A DNA stretch of 64,000 nucleotides. Origin: Algoriphagus vanfongensis DSM 17529 (GTDB taxonomy: Bacteria > Bacteroidota > Bacteroidia > Cytophagales > Cyclobacteriaceae). Where the stretch lies: contig NZ_AUBX01000017.1 of the NCBI RefSeq assembly GCF_000429465.1, positions 62,001 through 126,000 on the forward strand, in the 5' to 3' direction. This document shows positions 9,143 to 17,976 of the stretch, piece after piece. Within the stretch, counting starts at the first letter, position 1. The number at the start of each line of letters is the position of its first letter. The notes under the pieces were generated by a model. The model did no database searches and was not told the origin of the DNA. It worked only from the letters and a program-made list of their open reading frames with translations. The translations under genes were made by a program, and so were the position numbers.

Positions 9143-11653
9143 TTATTTCTCCATTACTTTTAGTTCTGGATTTGCCCATTGATGAATTTGCTCCAGCTCG
9201 ACCACATAGACGCTCCTGCCATGGGTGCCGATTACCAAGTCGTTTTCCTGCTTTTGAATCACCATATCGTAGATGGCTACATTGGGGATTTCTCCCTGGA
9301 ATAGATTCCAGTGGCTGCCTCCATCGATAGTCACATAGAGTCCATGATCTGTGCCCAGATACAAGATATTTGCGTTTGTGGCATCTTCTAAAATGATGTT
9401 GGTAGATTCATCAGGAAGATTTCCTTTGATCGATGTCCAGGTTTTTCCATAATCAGAGCTTTTGTAAACATAGGTGTTGAACTCATCATAGCGATATCCA
9501 TTCAAAGTGATGTAAACCTCTCCCTCTACATGTTTGGATGGCGCAATGGAGCTTACCCAACGATCTTCCGGGAGTCCTGCGTTCAATGATTCCCAGCTTC
9601 CACCATTGTTTCTTGTAATCCAGACATTGCCGTCGTCCGAGCCAGCATAGATAGTCCCAAACTCAAAAGGTGATTCTTCTACCACTGTAAGTGTAGCGAA
9701 AGGTACATTTCCACTCTTTTCATTCTTGGTCAGGTCAGGTGAGATCGTTGTCCATGTGCTTCCCTGATCCAAACTTTGATACACGTATTGGGAACCCATG
9801 TAAATGATGTCCTGATTGTGATGGCTGAGACGAGCCGGTGTTCTCCAATTCCATCTATTAGGCTCTTTGCCGATGTCATGCCCAGGTGTTATGCCCTTGC
9901 GATCTCCGGTTTCCTTGTTGATTCTGAAATAGTTTCCAAACTGAAATCCAGTGTAGACGATATTGTTGTCTCGTGTATCCACCGCTACGACCATGCCATC
10001 GCCTCCCATCAGGGACTCCCAAGGATCTGCCGGATCATTGGCTGAGCTGCCAAACCAAACCCCATTATCCTGCATGCCACCATAGATATTGTATGGAGCA
10101 GCATTATCGGTGATGATGGAGTAAAACTGGGAAATAGGCATTTGGGTGTTCAAATGGTCCCAGCGAGAACCCCCTCCATAACTTCTATAGAGACCCCCAT
10201 CATTACCCAAAAGGATATGTTTGCCATCATTTGGATTGATCCACATGGATTGGTGATCAGAGTGTGGACGGCCGATGGAGTCTGTTCTTGAAAAGTTTTT
10301 ACCACCGTCTCTAGAAACCAAAAGCGGTACACCCAATACGAAAATTTCATCTTCATTTTGTGTGTTTACCCGGATCTCACCAAAGTAGTAGCCGTAGGTA
10401 TTGTAAAGTCTGCTGATATCTGATTCGGAGACTTTCGTCCAAGACTTACCAGCGTCTTCTGAGCGATAGACTTCTGCTCCGACTACCGATCCATTGAAAA
10501 GGGCTTCGTTGGCATTTTCCAAATCCCCGTTGTAGTTGGCGATTTGAGTGGTGTTGATCTTGCCAGTTTTGAGCTGCCTTTTGATTTCAGCAGCTGTGTA
10601 TTTGCTGGCAAATTGATTTCTTCTTAGGAAGGAATTCAAGCGGTCGTCTTCCAGCCCCATTGCATCTGCTACTGAGAGATCTTTGAAATCTTCAAATTTT
10701 AAAGGATTTTCCTCTTGCTGGCCTCTGCGTCGGAACCCAGAAGAAGAGCTTCCCTCGCTTGGTTTTTGACTATCGTGTAGGGCGTATACTACATCGGGAT
10801 TGCTCTGTGCGAAATCAAACCCGATTCTTCCTACAAATTCATCTTGCGGAAATCCACTTACGGCTTTTTTCCAGTTCTTCCCTCCATCCTCAGATCTCCA
10901 GATGGCGGAACCTTTTCCATTTCCGATGAAATCATGAGCCTGTCTAAATCTCTCCCAGGTAGACGCCAAGAGAATGTCCGGATTTTCCGGATGAACTTTG
11001 ATGTCAATGACCCCGGTATTATCATCCACGTAGAGGACTTTTTTCCAGGATTTTCCTCCGTCAGTCGTCATGAAAAGCCCGCGCTCTTTGTTTTTTGAAT
11101 AAAGTCCGCCCATAGCTCCAACCCACACGATATCCGGATTGGTTGGGTGAATCTGAATCTGTCCAATGTGATGTGTGTTGGGAAGGCCCATAAATTCCCA
11201 GGTCTTGCCGGCATCGGTGGATTTGTAAACCCCCGACCCTGCGTAGGTGGATCGGCTGGAGTTGTTTTCGCCGGTTCCTACCCAAAGAATAGAATTGTCA
11301 GATGGAGAAAGAGCCATGTCACCGATCCCCAGAGCGCTTTGCCCATCAAAAATCGGAGTGAAGGATTGACCGTTGTCCTCAGTTTTCCAGACACCCCCAG
11401 AGGCAGCAGCGATATAAAAGGTATTTGGATTTTGGGCTACTTCTATATCCACGATCCTGCCCGACATATTGGTAGGTCCCACGTTTTTGGCTTTGAAATC
11501 TACCAAAGGGCTTGAGGCAAGTAGTTGATTGTGTTTTTCGACAGATTCTAGCAGTGCTTTTTCGGAAGTGGCTTTGATGCTTTGGGCTTGCAGATTTCCT
11601 AAGGAAAAAAGACCTGCCGCAGCCAAAATCAGGTAAGTAGAGCGTTTGTTCAT
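9143..11653 (-). CDS. Secreted BNR/sortilin-like (VPS10-type) beta-propeller protein
   Basis: An 836-residue exported protein. I chose the ATG at 11653 because it gives a clean signal peptide (MNKRSTYLILAAAGLF ending LQAQ). The longer reading frame upstream has no signal-like features. The body is rich in BNR/Asp-box motifs (STDAGKTWEF, SEDGGKNWKK, SLDQGSTWTT, SSDYGKTWTS, TIDGGSHWNL), typical of sortilin-like or 'WD40/YVTN/BNR' propellers. These proteins are often labelled glycosyl hydrolase, but no catalytic residues can be assigned. A short charged insert near residues 310-380 interrupts the propeller. It is not obviously co-transcribed with the lipoprotein genes upstream (93-base gap). Confidence 0.88.
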   Translation of the reverse strand: MNKRSTYLILAAAGLFSLGNLQAQSIKATSEKALLESVEKHNQLLASSPLVDFKAKNVGPTNMSGRIVDIEVAQNPNTFYIAAASGGVWKTEDNGQSFTPIFDGQSALGIGDMALSPSDNSILWVGTGENNSSRSTYAGSGVYKSTDAGKTWEFMGLPNTHHIGQIQIHPTNPDIVWVGAMGGLYSKNKERGLFMTTDGGKSWKKVLYVDDNTGVIDIKVHPENPDILLASTWERFRQAHDFIGNGKGSAIWRSEDGGKNWKKAVSGFPQDEFVGRIGFDFAQSNPDVVYALHDSQKPSEGSSSSGFRRRGQQEENPLKFEDFKDLSVADAMGLEDDRLNSFLRRNQFASKYTAAEIKRQLKTGKINTTQIANYNGDLENANEALFNGSVVGAEVYRSEDAGKSWTKVSESDISRLYNTYGYYFGEIRVNTQNEDEIFVLGVPLLVSRDGGKNFSRTDSIGRPHSDHQSMWINPNDGKHILLGNDGGLYRSYGGGSRWDHLNTQMPISQFYSIITDNAAPYNIYGGMQDNGVWFGSSANDPADPWESLMGGDGMVVAVDTRDNNIVYTGFQFGNYFRINKETGDRKGITPGHDIGKEPNRWNWRTPARLSHHNQDIIYMGSQYVYQSLDQGSTWTTISPDLTKNEKSGNVPFATLTVVEESPFEFGTIYAGSDDGNVWITRNNGGSWESLNAGLPEDRWVSSIAPSKHVEGEVYITLNGYRYDEFNTYVYKSSDYGKTWTSIKGNLPDESTNIILEDATNANILYLGTDHGLYVTIDGGSHWNLFQGEIPNVAIYDMVIQKQENDLVIGTHGRSVYVVELEQIHQWANPELKVMEK

Positions 11654-11746
11654 AAGTGATGGATTGATGAGAAGTGGAATATAACCAATAGCGGGCAAAT
11701 CTGGATGGAAATGCCCGCTGGGAGGATGCAAGTATAGAAGAATGGT

Positions 11747-12922
11747 TTAATCGACTGGAACTATCCGGGTTTTGTAGATGACAGAGTAGTCGTTTTCGGC
11801 TGATTCAAAGTCCAACGAAAACCAGATTTCATCTTTTGAGACAAACTTACTCAACTGACCCAAAAGCTCAGGTTTTTCTATGATGGGGCTGATGTATCTG
11901 CCATCAAAAACGATGTAGCCACCGGTATTTAGTTTTTCTGCTTCTCCCCAGATCTTATTGATGTCTCCTCCAACTGCCTCCATAGATTGATTATACTCCT
12001 CCTTGCTTAGACCGGAGAGGTAATCAATTAGAAACTCATTGTCTTCTGTCAAATTTAGACTATTGATAGTTCCTAGAAATAGATCTTCAAGATTGAAACT
12101 GTTTTCTACTGTGTTACCTGTTGGTGTTGATTCCAAAAAAGTGGGCAGAGGGATGGTTTTTACGTTTTTAGGAGCTGAAAGATCTTCCAATGAATAGCTG
12201 AAAACTTTAGGCTCATTTTTGAAAGTCAGATGAAGGGAGTCATCCTGAATTTGCCACAGCGGATAAAAGAAGAAATTATTATACGCGAGTTCTGAGCTTG
12301 AGAATTTTGACTCTTTGGGTATAGGCAGGACTGGTGTGAACTCTCCTGTTTCCAGATCCACCCTCTCCAGCAGGGTGGCGTTTTGCTGGTATTCTATTCC
12401 CTGTCGTCCGTACTCATCCGAATATCTCCCTCCATAATTAGTATATCCTTGGCCATCTTTTAGGGTAAGGCTATTCCCAGATGAAATGATTAAACTTGGA
12501 AGGTACTTGAATTCAGGATTGATTTGTCTTTCGAAAGTTCCATCCAGAGAATATTGGAAAATCCCGGATGTGGCGGGAATCAGAAAATTGGAGTTATCCA
12601 TAAAAACCGCTTTTCCGTACCGTCCATCGTTGTAATTTCCTGGCCCTTCGCCTGACTTTTGAAATTGATAGAGAATGCTTCCAGATTTATCAGTGACGAA
12701 GATTGAATCGGAACTTTGATCGTACAGCAGAAAAGACTCCAGATTTGGACTGATATCCATCAAGACCAGATTTCCCAGATAATCTACAACCAAGGAATCG
12801 TAGATTTCAAATTTGAGATTTTGCTCTGAAAGGGGAGTGCTGGATTTTGCCTGTTCCGAATCTGATTTTCCGCAGGAGAAAAGTGTGAGACTGCAAAGTA
12901 TTAGTCCAAGGTAGTTTTTCAT
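11747..12922 (-). CDS. Beta-propeller lipoprotein, paralogue 3 (DUF4221-like)
   Basis: A 391-residue lipoprotein with a signal ending TLFSC (C17 lipidated). It shares a scaffold with the two genes upstream: an initial YDSLVVDYLGN segment, then repeated strand-turn units such as VTDKSGSILYQFQ and the GEGPGNY turn, and a VDLETGEFTPVL motif half way. The family resembles the DUF4221 / six-bladed-propeller lipoproteins abundant in Cyclobacteriaceae. The role is unknown. Its start overlaps the stop of the preceding gene by 4 bases (ATGA on the minus strand). Confidence 0.85.
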   Translation of the reverse strand: MKNYLGLILCSLTLFSCGKSDSEQAKSSTPLSEQNLKFEIYDSLVVDYLGNLVLMDISPNLESFLLYDQSSDSIFVTDKSGSILYQFQKSGEGPGNYNDGRYGKAVFMDNSNFLIPATSGIFQYSLDGTFERQINPEFKYLPSLIISSGNSLTLKDGQGYTNYGGRYSDEYGRQGIEYQQNATLLERVDLETGEFTPVLPIPKESKFSSSELAYNNFFFYPLWQIQDDSLHLTFKNEPKVFSYSLEDLSAPKNVKTIPLPTFLESTPTGNTVENSFNLEDLFLGTINSLNLTEDNEFLIDYLSGLSKEEYNQSMEAVGGDINKIWGEAEKLNTGGYIVFDGRYISPIIEKPELLGQLSKFVSKDEIWFSLDFESAENDYSVIYKTRIVPVD

Positions 12923-14052
12923 TTCTGTACCAGTTTTAGTTTGTAAAAAGTGAGATAATCCTGCTCTTCGCCGATGTATTCATCGTTTCGGAGGGCATAA
13001 AATGGTTTAGCTAATGATTCAATATTCAGAATCTGGTCAATTGTATTTGGAATGATTATTTCATTGGACCAAATAGAATCGGTATTCATGAACTTCAAAA
13101 TATGCCTTTGGAATTCACCATATTTGGGGAAGTTTTTGGGGAATTTTAATTCATTCTGAGTAAAAATCTCTTCGCTAATTCCTTCGGTGTATGTGACAAA
13201 AATTCCGTCATGGCGAGGATAGAATCCTGAAATCCGAGCATCGAGCATGCGATTCATGGAAATGTACTCATAAGCCTTCGTATGCTCTCCGTTGTCATAG
13301 AAAACTGAAGGAGAAAAAGTAATAGTTTTGATGTACCTGACTCCGTCTGACAAATCGTAGCTATGAATTAATGGCTCATTATTCAATACCAGATAGAGAA
13401 TATTGTCTTCTATACCAAATCGCAAATGAGCTCTTTCATAATAGGTGTCAGTGGAATATCGAGAAGTATTGGGCAGCTTTACGATTGGTTCTGCTTCGCC
13501 TGTCGTGAGGTTTAGTTTTTCTAATAGAAAATGATCTCTAAAGAAAAAAGGGTCATATTGATTTGCTCCATCACGCCCAGGGTACCATGCGATGATGTGG
13601 TTGTTCCACGGTTCAAAGTTTCGGCCGAATGACATACCATCATTTGATATAGATAAAAAAGGCATGTCTATTTGTTTTTTAAGCGTAAGGTCAGAATTGA
13701 ATTCATAAAGCCAGCTTAAGAAGCTCATCCCAAATAATTTTCCCGATTCGTCATATCGAAGGGTTGTGGGATATACTACCGCTCCTGGACCTTCATGCGG
13801 ATATGATTGCTGATTTAGGATTTTTCCAGTTTCATCAAACTCAACTATACTATTTATTTTAAAGTCAAAAATTGCCCCCTTACCATTTCGGAACTCACCA
13901 CCATCTACACTTCCCAAATGATCAACTTGGATCGAATCCACTATTACCAACTCCCATTCGTTTGAGTTGCTTTTTGAAGAGTCGGAATTGGGAGAGGAGC
14001 AGGATAAAAATGTCAGTATAATCCCGATTGCTAAAAAGTAGCTTTGTTTCAT
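12919..14052 (-). CDS. Beta-propeller lipoprotein, paralogue 2 (DUF4221-like)
   Basis: A 377-residue lipoprotein (signal MKQSYFLAIGIILTFLSC, C18 lipidated). After a Ser/Asn-rich linker it shows VDSIQVDHLGS and DETGKILNQ, then NLTTGEAEPIVKLP, matching the pattern in its two neighbours. It overlaps both by 4 bases, so the three are one translation-coupled operon. The body is more A+T-rich and more diverged than paralogue 1. The function is unknown; surface exposure or ligand binding is inferred only from the fold and lipidation. Confidence 0.85.
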   Translation of the reverse strand: MKQSYFLAIGIILTFLSCSSPNSDSSKSNSNEWELVIVDSIQVDHLGSVDGGEFRNGKGAIFDFKINSIVEFDETGKILNQQSYPHEGPGAVVYPTTLRYDESGKLFGMSFLSWLYEFNSDLTLKKQIDMPFLSISNDGMSFGRNFEPWNNHIIAWYPGRDGANQYDPFFFRDHFLLEKLNLTTGEAEPIVKLPNTSRYSTDTYYERAHLRFGIEDNILYLVLNNEPLIHSYDLSDGVRYIKTITFSPSVFYDNGEHTKAYEYISMNRMLDARISGFYPRHDGIFVTYTEGISEEIFTQNELKFPKNFPKYGEFQRHILKFMNTDSIWSNEIIIPNTIDQILNIESLAKPFYALRNDEYIGEEQDYLTFYKLKLVQK

Positions 14053-15236
14053 TCTTGTGTCAGTTTGTATTTGTAAACTCTCAAAAAGTCCTCTTCAACT
14101 TCTGGATTGGGCTTTTTTTGAAAATAGAGGTATTGCTCATCTGCTGTAAATCCACCTGTTTGGGTGGGTTCTGGGAAATTTATTTTTCCTAGGTATTCGA
14201 GGGTTTGGATATCATAGATCAAGATACCCGGAGGTGTTTCCTTTTCGAGCCTTTCATAAAAAGCTTCCGCTTCTTCTTCTTCTCCTGCCATCCATAGCTT
14301 TTCCGCTTCTTCCATTTTTATAGGGTCTATACCTGGATTGTACAAAACAAGCAGTTTGTTCTCTAGAACGAATATGTTTCGGATTGCAGCTTTGCCTCCA
14401 TTGATAGAATAGCTTCCCTTCGAAAGCTCTTGCCGATCCACTCCCTCGATCGGAAATAAATTGGGGATATCCAGTGAAATCGCGGTGTCTAGTACTGCCT
14501 CAGTCGGTGAAAAATCATAAATCCACACCTTGGGTTCCCCGCCATGGGAGAGGTAAAGCTTCCCATTATTTTCTGCAAAGGCTGGGAGATAGTCACTTTG
14601 GATGTAGCCTTTTCCATTGAGAAACATACTTCCTTCCTCAAAAGGACCGAAGTCCTGGGCCTCGCCTGTCTCCAAGTTGACCAGTTCCACAGCTTTGTGG
14701 GTGTCGTAGAATTTCTGCTCCCCGGCATAGGTGTCGCGAGTTCGGATAGAGCCCATCAGCAGATAAGGAGTTCCGTCAAACTGAACAAGTTTAGAGGTCT
14801 TTCCAGTCATTGACATAAAAGCGGCTCCGCCCATATCTTCAGGATGCTTGATTTTTTTGAGCATTTCGCCTTGCTGAGTGTAGATGAAAACTCCATTCAT
14901 CCCAACCTGAATGAGTTTGTCATTTTCATAAATCACAGGAAGGTCGATCATAAAGCCGTAAGAATCTGGGGTATCACCTTGTTTGGAGAGGGTGTCAAGA
15001 ATTTCTCCGGTACCATTTGAGATGATAATTTTTCGGGAAGGATAATCGAAAAAGGCCAAGCGGTTTCCATTTGGATTGACAGATGCTAAAATTGGCGACC
15101 CCAAGAAATCAAGATCCAGTGAATCGCGGAGCTCAAACTGGATGATGGAGGGAGTAGTTTCCTGTTTTTCTTCCGGAGCACTACAGGCGCAAAAAAATAG
15201 AAGGAGAATAGCAAAGCAGGAAAAAGTAGTTTTCAT
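14049..15236 (-). CDS. Beta-propeller lipoprotein, paralogue 1 (DUF4221-like)
   Basis: A 395-residue lipoprotein. I chose the ATG at 15236 because it opens a good lipoprotein signal (MKTTFSCFAILLLFFCAC). The 40 extra residues upstream in frame are not signal-like and overlap the terminator region. Shared scaffold: RDSLDLDFLGS, NGTGEILDTLS, and NLETGEAQDFG. It is the first gene of the three-gene operon running down to 11747. A glutamate-rich helix (EEAEKLWMAGEEEEAEAFYE) near residues 325-345 is unlike the other two. Confidence 0.83.
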   Translation of the reverse strand: MKTTFSCFAILLLFFCACSAPEEKQETTPSIIQFELRDSLDLDFLGSPILASVNPNGNRLAFFDYPSRKIIISNGTGEILDTLSKQGDTPDSYGFMIDLPVIYENDKLIQVGMNGVFIYTQQGEMLKKIKHPEDMGGAAFMSMTGKTSKLVQFDGTPYLLMGSIRTRDTYAGEQKFYDTHKAVELVNLETGEAQDFGPFEEGSMFLNGKGYIQSDYLPAFAENNGKLYLSHGGEPKVWIYDFSPTEAVLDTAISLDIPNLFPIEGVDRQELSKGSYSINGGKAAIRNIFVLENKLLVLYNPGIDPIKMEEAEKLWMAGEEEEAEAFYERLEKETPPGILIYDIQTLEYLGKINFPEPTQTGGFTADEQYLYFQKKPNPEVEEDFLRVYKYKLTQE

Positions 15237-15286
15237 ACAAGAAGGCAATAGTTGGAAGAAGAAATATAGTGATCCAACTGAAACAA

Positions 15287-15320
15287 TAAAAAAAAACTCA
15301 GCCGAAATGACTGAGTTTTT
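15287..15320 (-). terminator. Intrinsic terminator after the GMC/gluconate-subunit operon
   Basis: Read on the minus strand, a 6-bp stem ACTCAG/CTGAGT (15296-15301 and 15311-15316) is followed by a run of T. It lies just after the stop at 15326 and separates this operon from the lipoprotein operon. Confidence 0.8.
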
Positions 15321-15325
15321 GATGT

Positions 15326-16033
15326 TTATCCTAGCAGATTGCCGTCTTCGTCCCACTCTGCGATTTTGGAGCGGTTTTCGGCCGTCGGATAGAGATCCTT
15401 GTATTTTTCTGGATTTGCGAGTCCGTGCTTATCCAAAACTTCCTGCGGTACGCCATCCCACTGATTGGGGGTGTTGCCACGGTAGTCCAAGTATTTCCAG
15501 CCTGCTTCGGTAGAAAAATATCCCGAGCAAACCATGTTTCTTACCAAGTTAAACCAACGCACACCACCTTCATATTCAGGTGCAGCCTTGTCAGGCCAGG
15601 CTACCAAATCCACGATTTCCATGACTTGATCTTTGGATAGATCATTGAAAAGCTTGCCGAATTTCTCGTCAGCTTCAAAATCCAGCCACATCAATCCTCC
15701 TCTCATACGAGTTTGATTGCCCGGCTGATCCACCATCATGAAGTCGATGAAATCTGTCACTTTCAGCTCGGTAGCTGCCGGAGACTCGCTGTCAGCAGGA
15801 CAAATGATATCTGCCAGTGTATCCAGTTTTTTTCGTTCTTCTTCTGTGAAAAATTTCTCAGAAAGCAACTTGGCATCCCGGATTTTCTCCTCTTCAGTCC
15901 TGCCGCCGATCGTGCCGCCTGAGGCAATGGGAGTCTGAGCGATCTGAGTCTGCTCAGGCTCGCATCCGGTCATCAACAAGCCCGCTCCAATAGAGCCTGT
16001 AAAGAGTAGTTTGAGATTTTCTCTTCTGTTCAT
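15326..16033 (-). CDS. Gluconate 2-dehydrogenase subunit 3 family protein (Tat/lipoprotein)
   Basis: A 235-residue protein with the N-terminus MNRRENLKLLFTGSIGAGLL followed by MTGC. It combines a twin-arginine motif (RR at 3-4) with a lipobox (C24). The remainder matches the gluconate 2-dehydrogenase subunit 3 family (KFFTEEERKKLDTLADIICP, then a helical bundle). In known systems this small subunit carries the Tat signal for the FAD subunit. It lies 3 bases downstream of the GMC oxidoreductase gene, consistent with a two-subunit periplasmic dehydrogenase. The actual substrate is unknown. Confidence 0.9.
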   Translation of the reverse strand: MNRRENLKLLFTGSIGAGLLMTGCEPEQTQIAQTPIASGGTIGGRTEEEKIRDAKLLSEKFFTEEERKKLDTLADIICPADSESPAATELKVTDFIDFMMVDQPGNQTRMRGGLMWLDFEADEKFGKLFNDLSKDQVMEIVDLVAWPDKAAPEYEGGVRWFNLVRNMVCSGYFSTEAGWKYLDYRGNTPNQWDGVPQEVLDKHGLANPEKYKDLYPTAENRSKIAEWDEDGNLLG

Positions 16034-16036
16034 GGC

Positions 16037-17782
16037 TTAGATGTTTTTTTGTTTCAATTGCTCGACTATGTAATCTGAGGTTCTCCAGGACAAGGCCAAA
16101 ATGGTCCAAGTTGGGTTTTTATCTGCTTGAGAGACAAATGAACCTGCATCCACTACAAATAGATTTTTACAGTCATGTGCCTGACAGTTGGAGTTCAGGA
16201 CAGATCCTTTTGGACTGCTCCCCATACGGGTGGTACCTACTTCGTGAATAATTCGACCCGGTGCATGCAATCCATAATTTGATTCAGGACCTGGCTTAGA
16301 TCCCAAAAGGATAGCCCCTGCATTGGTCAAGATTTCCTCAAAGGTATCATGCATGTGCTTGGCTTGCTTGAGTTCCTGGTCAGTCCAGTTGTAGTTGAAT
16401 CTCAAAACAGGAATACCATATTTATCGACCGTTCCATTAGGATCGATCTCACAGTAGTTTTCGTAGCGAGGTACGCTTTCTCCACGACCTGACATACCCA
16501 AGGTCGATCCATAGATACGTTTGATGTCTTTTTTCAAACCTTCCCCATAGCCACCATTTGGACTTGGGTTGCCAAACTCATCCTTGAGGTATTTTCTCAT
16601 GGTGTCCATGCCGCCGCCAGCGCCATAAGATGGCTGGCCCATACCACCCCAATACTCGATGTGGTATCCTCTGGCAAAGTCTAGTTTCTTATTGTCTAGC
16701 CACCACGGAGTGTACATGTGCATGCCGCCTACACCGTCTTCATTGTAGCGCTCACGCTCGAAAAGATCAGGAATGATTCCCATACGATCCGCACCGGTGG
16801 AGTCATGTAGATATCTCCCCAAGGCTCCTGAGTCCGCACCGATTCCATTTGGATGGGTGGTGGACTTTGAGTTCATCATGATACGGGCAGACTCACAGGC
16901 AGAAGCACCTAAGACCACGACTCGGGATCTCAGCTTGTATTCTTTCATATCGATTTTGGATACGAAAGAAACACCAGTTGCTTTCCCAGCTGCGTCAGTG
17001 GTGACTTTTCTTACCATTGAATGAGTGAAAAGATCCACCTTGCCTTTTTTCATCGCTGGGTGTACGAGACAGGTTCCAGCGGAGAAATCCGCATAGGCCA
17101 TACATGCTCTGTTACATTGGGCACAGAAGAAACAAGATCCACGCTCATTGTTGATCGGTCTGGTCAGCATAGAAAGACGACCTGGGATCATCGGCATACC
17201 AGCCTTGTCAGCTCCTTTTTTGAGGAAAAGCTCATGCAGTCGAGGCTTGGGAGGAGGAAGGAAAAATCCATCCGGCTCATTGTAGATTCCTTCTTTGGAA
17301 CCAAACACCCCGATCAGTTTATCCACTTTATCGTAATACGGCTTCAGATCCTCGTAGCCGATAGGCCAGTCAGTTCCCAAACCGTCTATACTTGCTCTTT
17401 TGAAGTCATTGGGACCGAATCTCAGGGAAATTCTTCCCCAGTGATTGGTACGGCCGCCGACCATTCTGGATCGGAACCAGTCGAATTTGGTTCCGTCTTT
17501 ATGGGTATAGGGTTCTCCTTCGATATCCCAGCCGCCGATAGCCTGGTCAAAATCGCCAAAAGGTCTGATTCTGGTGCCGGCGCCTCTTCTTGGAGATTCC
17601 CATGGTGGCCTCAATTGCGTCCTGTCCTCGTCCTTTGCTGGGTCGAAGTCTCCGCCCGCCTCAACTACAGCTACAGAAAGGCCAGCTTCGGAAAGGATCT
17701 TGGAGGCCATTCCTCCACCTGCTCCAGATCCTACGATGATCACATCGTAATTGTCAGGAGTTTCTTTGATCTGAAAACTCAT
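16037..17782 (-). CDS. GMC-family FAD-dependent oxidoreductase (large subunit)
   Basis: A 581-residue flavoprotein. I take the ATG at 17782; a TTG two codons upstream is the only alternative. The dinucleotide-binding motif is VIIVGSGAGGG (residues 14-24). The GMC C-terminal signature runs from GRIIHEVGTTRMG to LFVVDAGSFVSQADKNPTW. A cluster of cysteines (C217, C220, C223, C227, C238) is spaced like the CxxCxxC clusters of sugar or gluconate dehydrogenase large subunits. It has no signal peptide of its own and probably leaves the cytosol folded, bound to the Tat-exported small subunit just downstream. No cytochrome subunit is adjacent. Confidence 0.92.
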   Translation of the reverse strand: MSFQIKETPDNYDVIIVGSGAGGGMASKILSEAGLSVAVVEAGGDFDPAKDEDRTQLRPPWESPRRGAGTRIRPFGDFDQAIGGWDIEGEPYTHKDGTKFDWFRSRMVGGRTNHWGRISLRFGPNDFKRASIDGLGTDWPIGYEDLKPYYDKVDKLIGVFGSKEGIYNEPDGFFLPPPKPRLHELFLKKGADKAGMPMIPGRLSMLTRPINNERGSCFFCAQCNRACMAYADFSAGTCLVHPAMKKGKVDLFTHSMVRKVTTDAAGKATGVSFVSKIDMKEYKLRSRVVVLGASACESARIMMNSKSTTHPNGIGADSGALGRYLHDSTGADRMGIIPDLFERERYNEDGVGGMHMYTPWWLDNKKLDFARGYHIEYWGGMGQPSYGAGGGMDTMRKYLKDEFGNPSPNGGYGEGLKKDIKRIYGSTLGMSGRGESVPRYENYCEIDPNGTVDKYGIPVLRFNYNWTDQELKQAKHMHDTFEEILTNAGAILLGSKPGPESNYGLHAPGRIIHEVGTTRMGSSPKGSVLNSNCQAHDCKNLFVVDAGSFVSQADKNPTWTILALSWRTSDYIVEQLKQKNI

Positions 17783-17956
17783 TTCCAAAATTTTTTAATG
17801 AAGTTCAAAATTTAAAACAAAAAAAAAGTTGAAAGAAAATAAAAGTGTCCAAAAGCAAAAAATCATGGCGAATGGAGTGGAATTGAGCTAATTTAAAATC
17901 ATTAAAAATTATAAGGTGAATTTTACTTAGATAGAATGAGTTTCAGTACCAAAATT

Positions 17957-17976
17957 GGGAAGAATCAACTCTTCCC
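17957..17976 (-). terminator. Possible terminator hairpin at the 3' end of the ATP-grasp gene
   Basis: The 7-bp inverted repeat GGGAAGA/TCTTCCC with a 6-base loop overlaps the stop codon of the minus-strand ATP-grasp gene. The T-run that follows is short (AATTTT), so it is a weak candidate. Confidence 0.45.

Noticed and set aside
9060..9182. A 40-codon plus-strand frame after the barrel gene
   Set aside because: No ribosome site or domain; it runs into the antisense of the propeller gene.
17021..17815. A 264-codon open frame on the plus strand
   Set aside because: It lies entirely antisense to the GMC oxidoreductase, whose motifs are unmistakable, and its translation has no recognisable domain.
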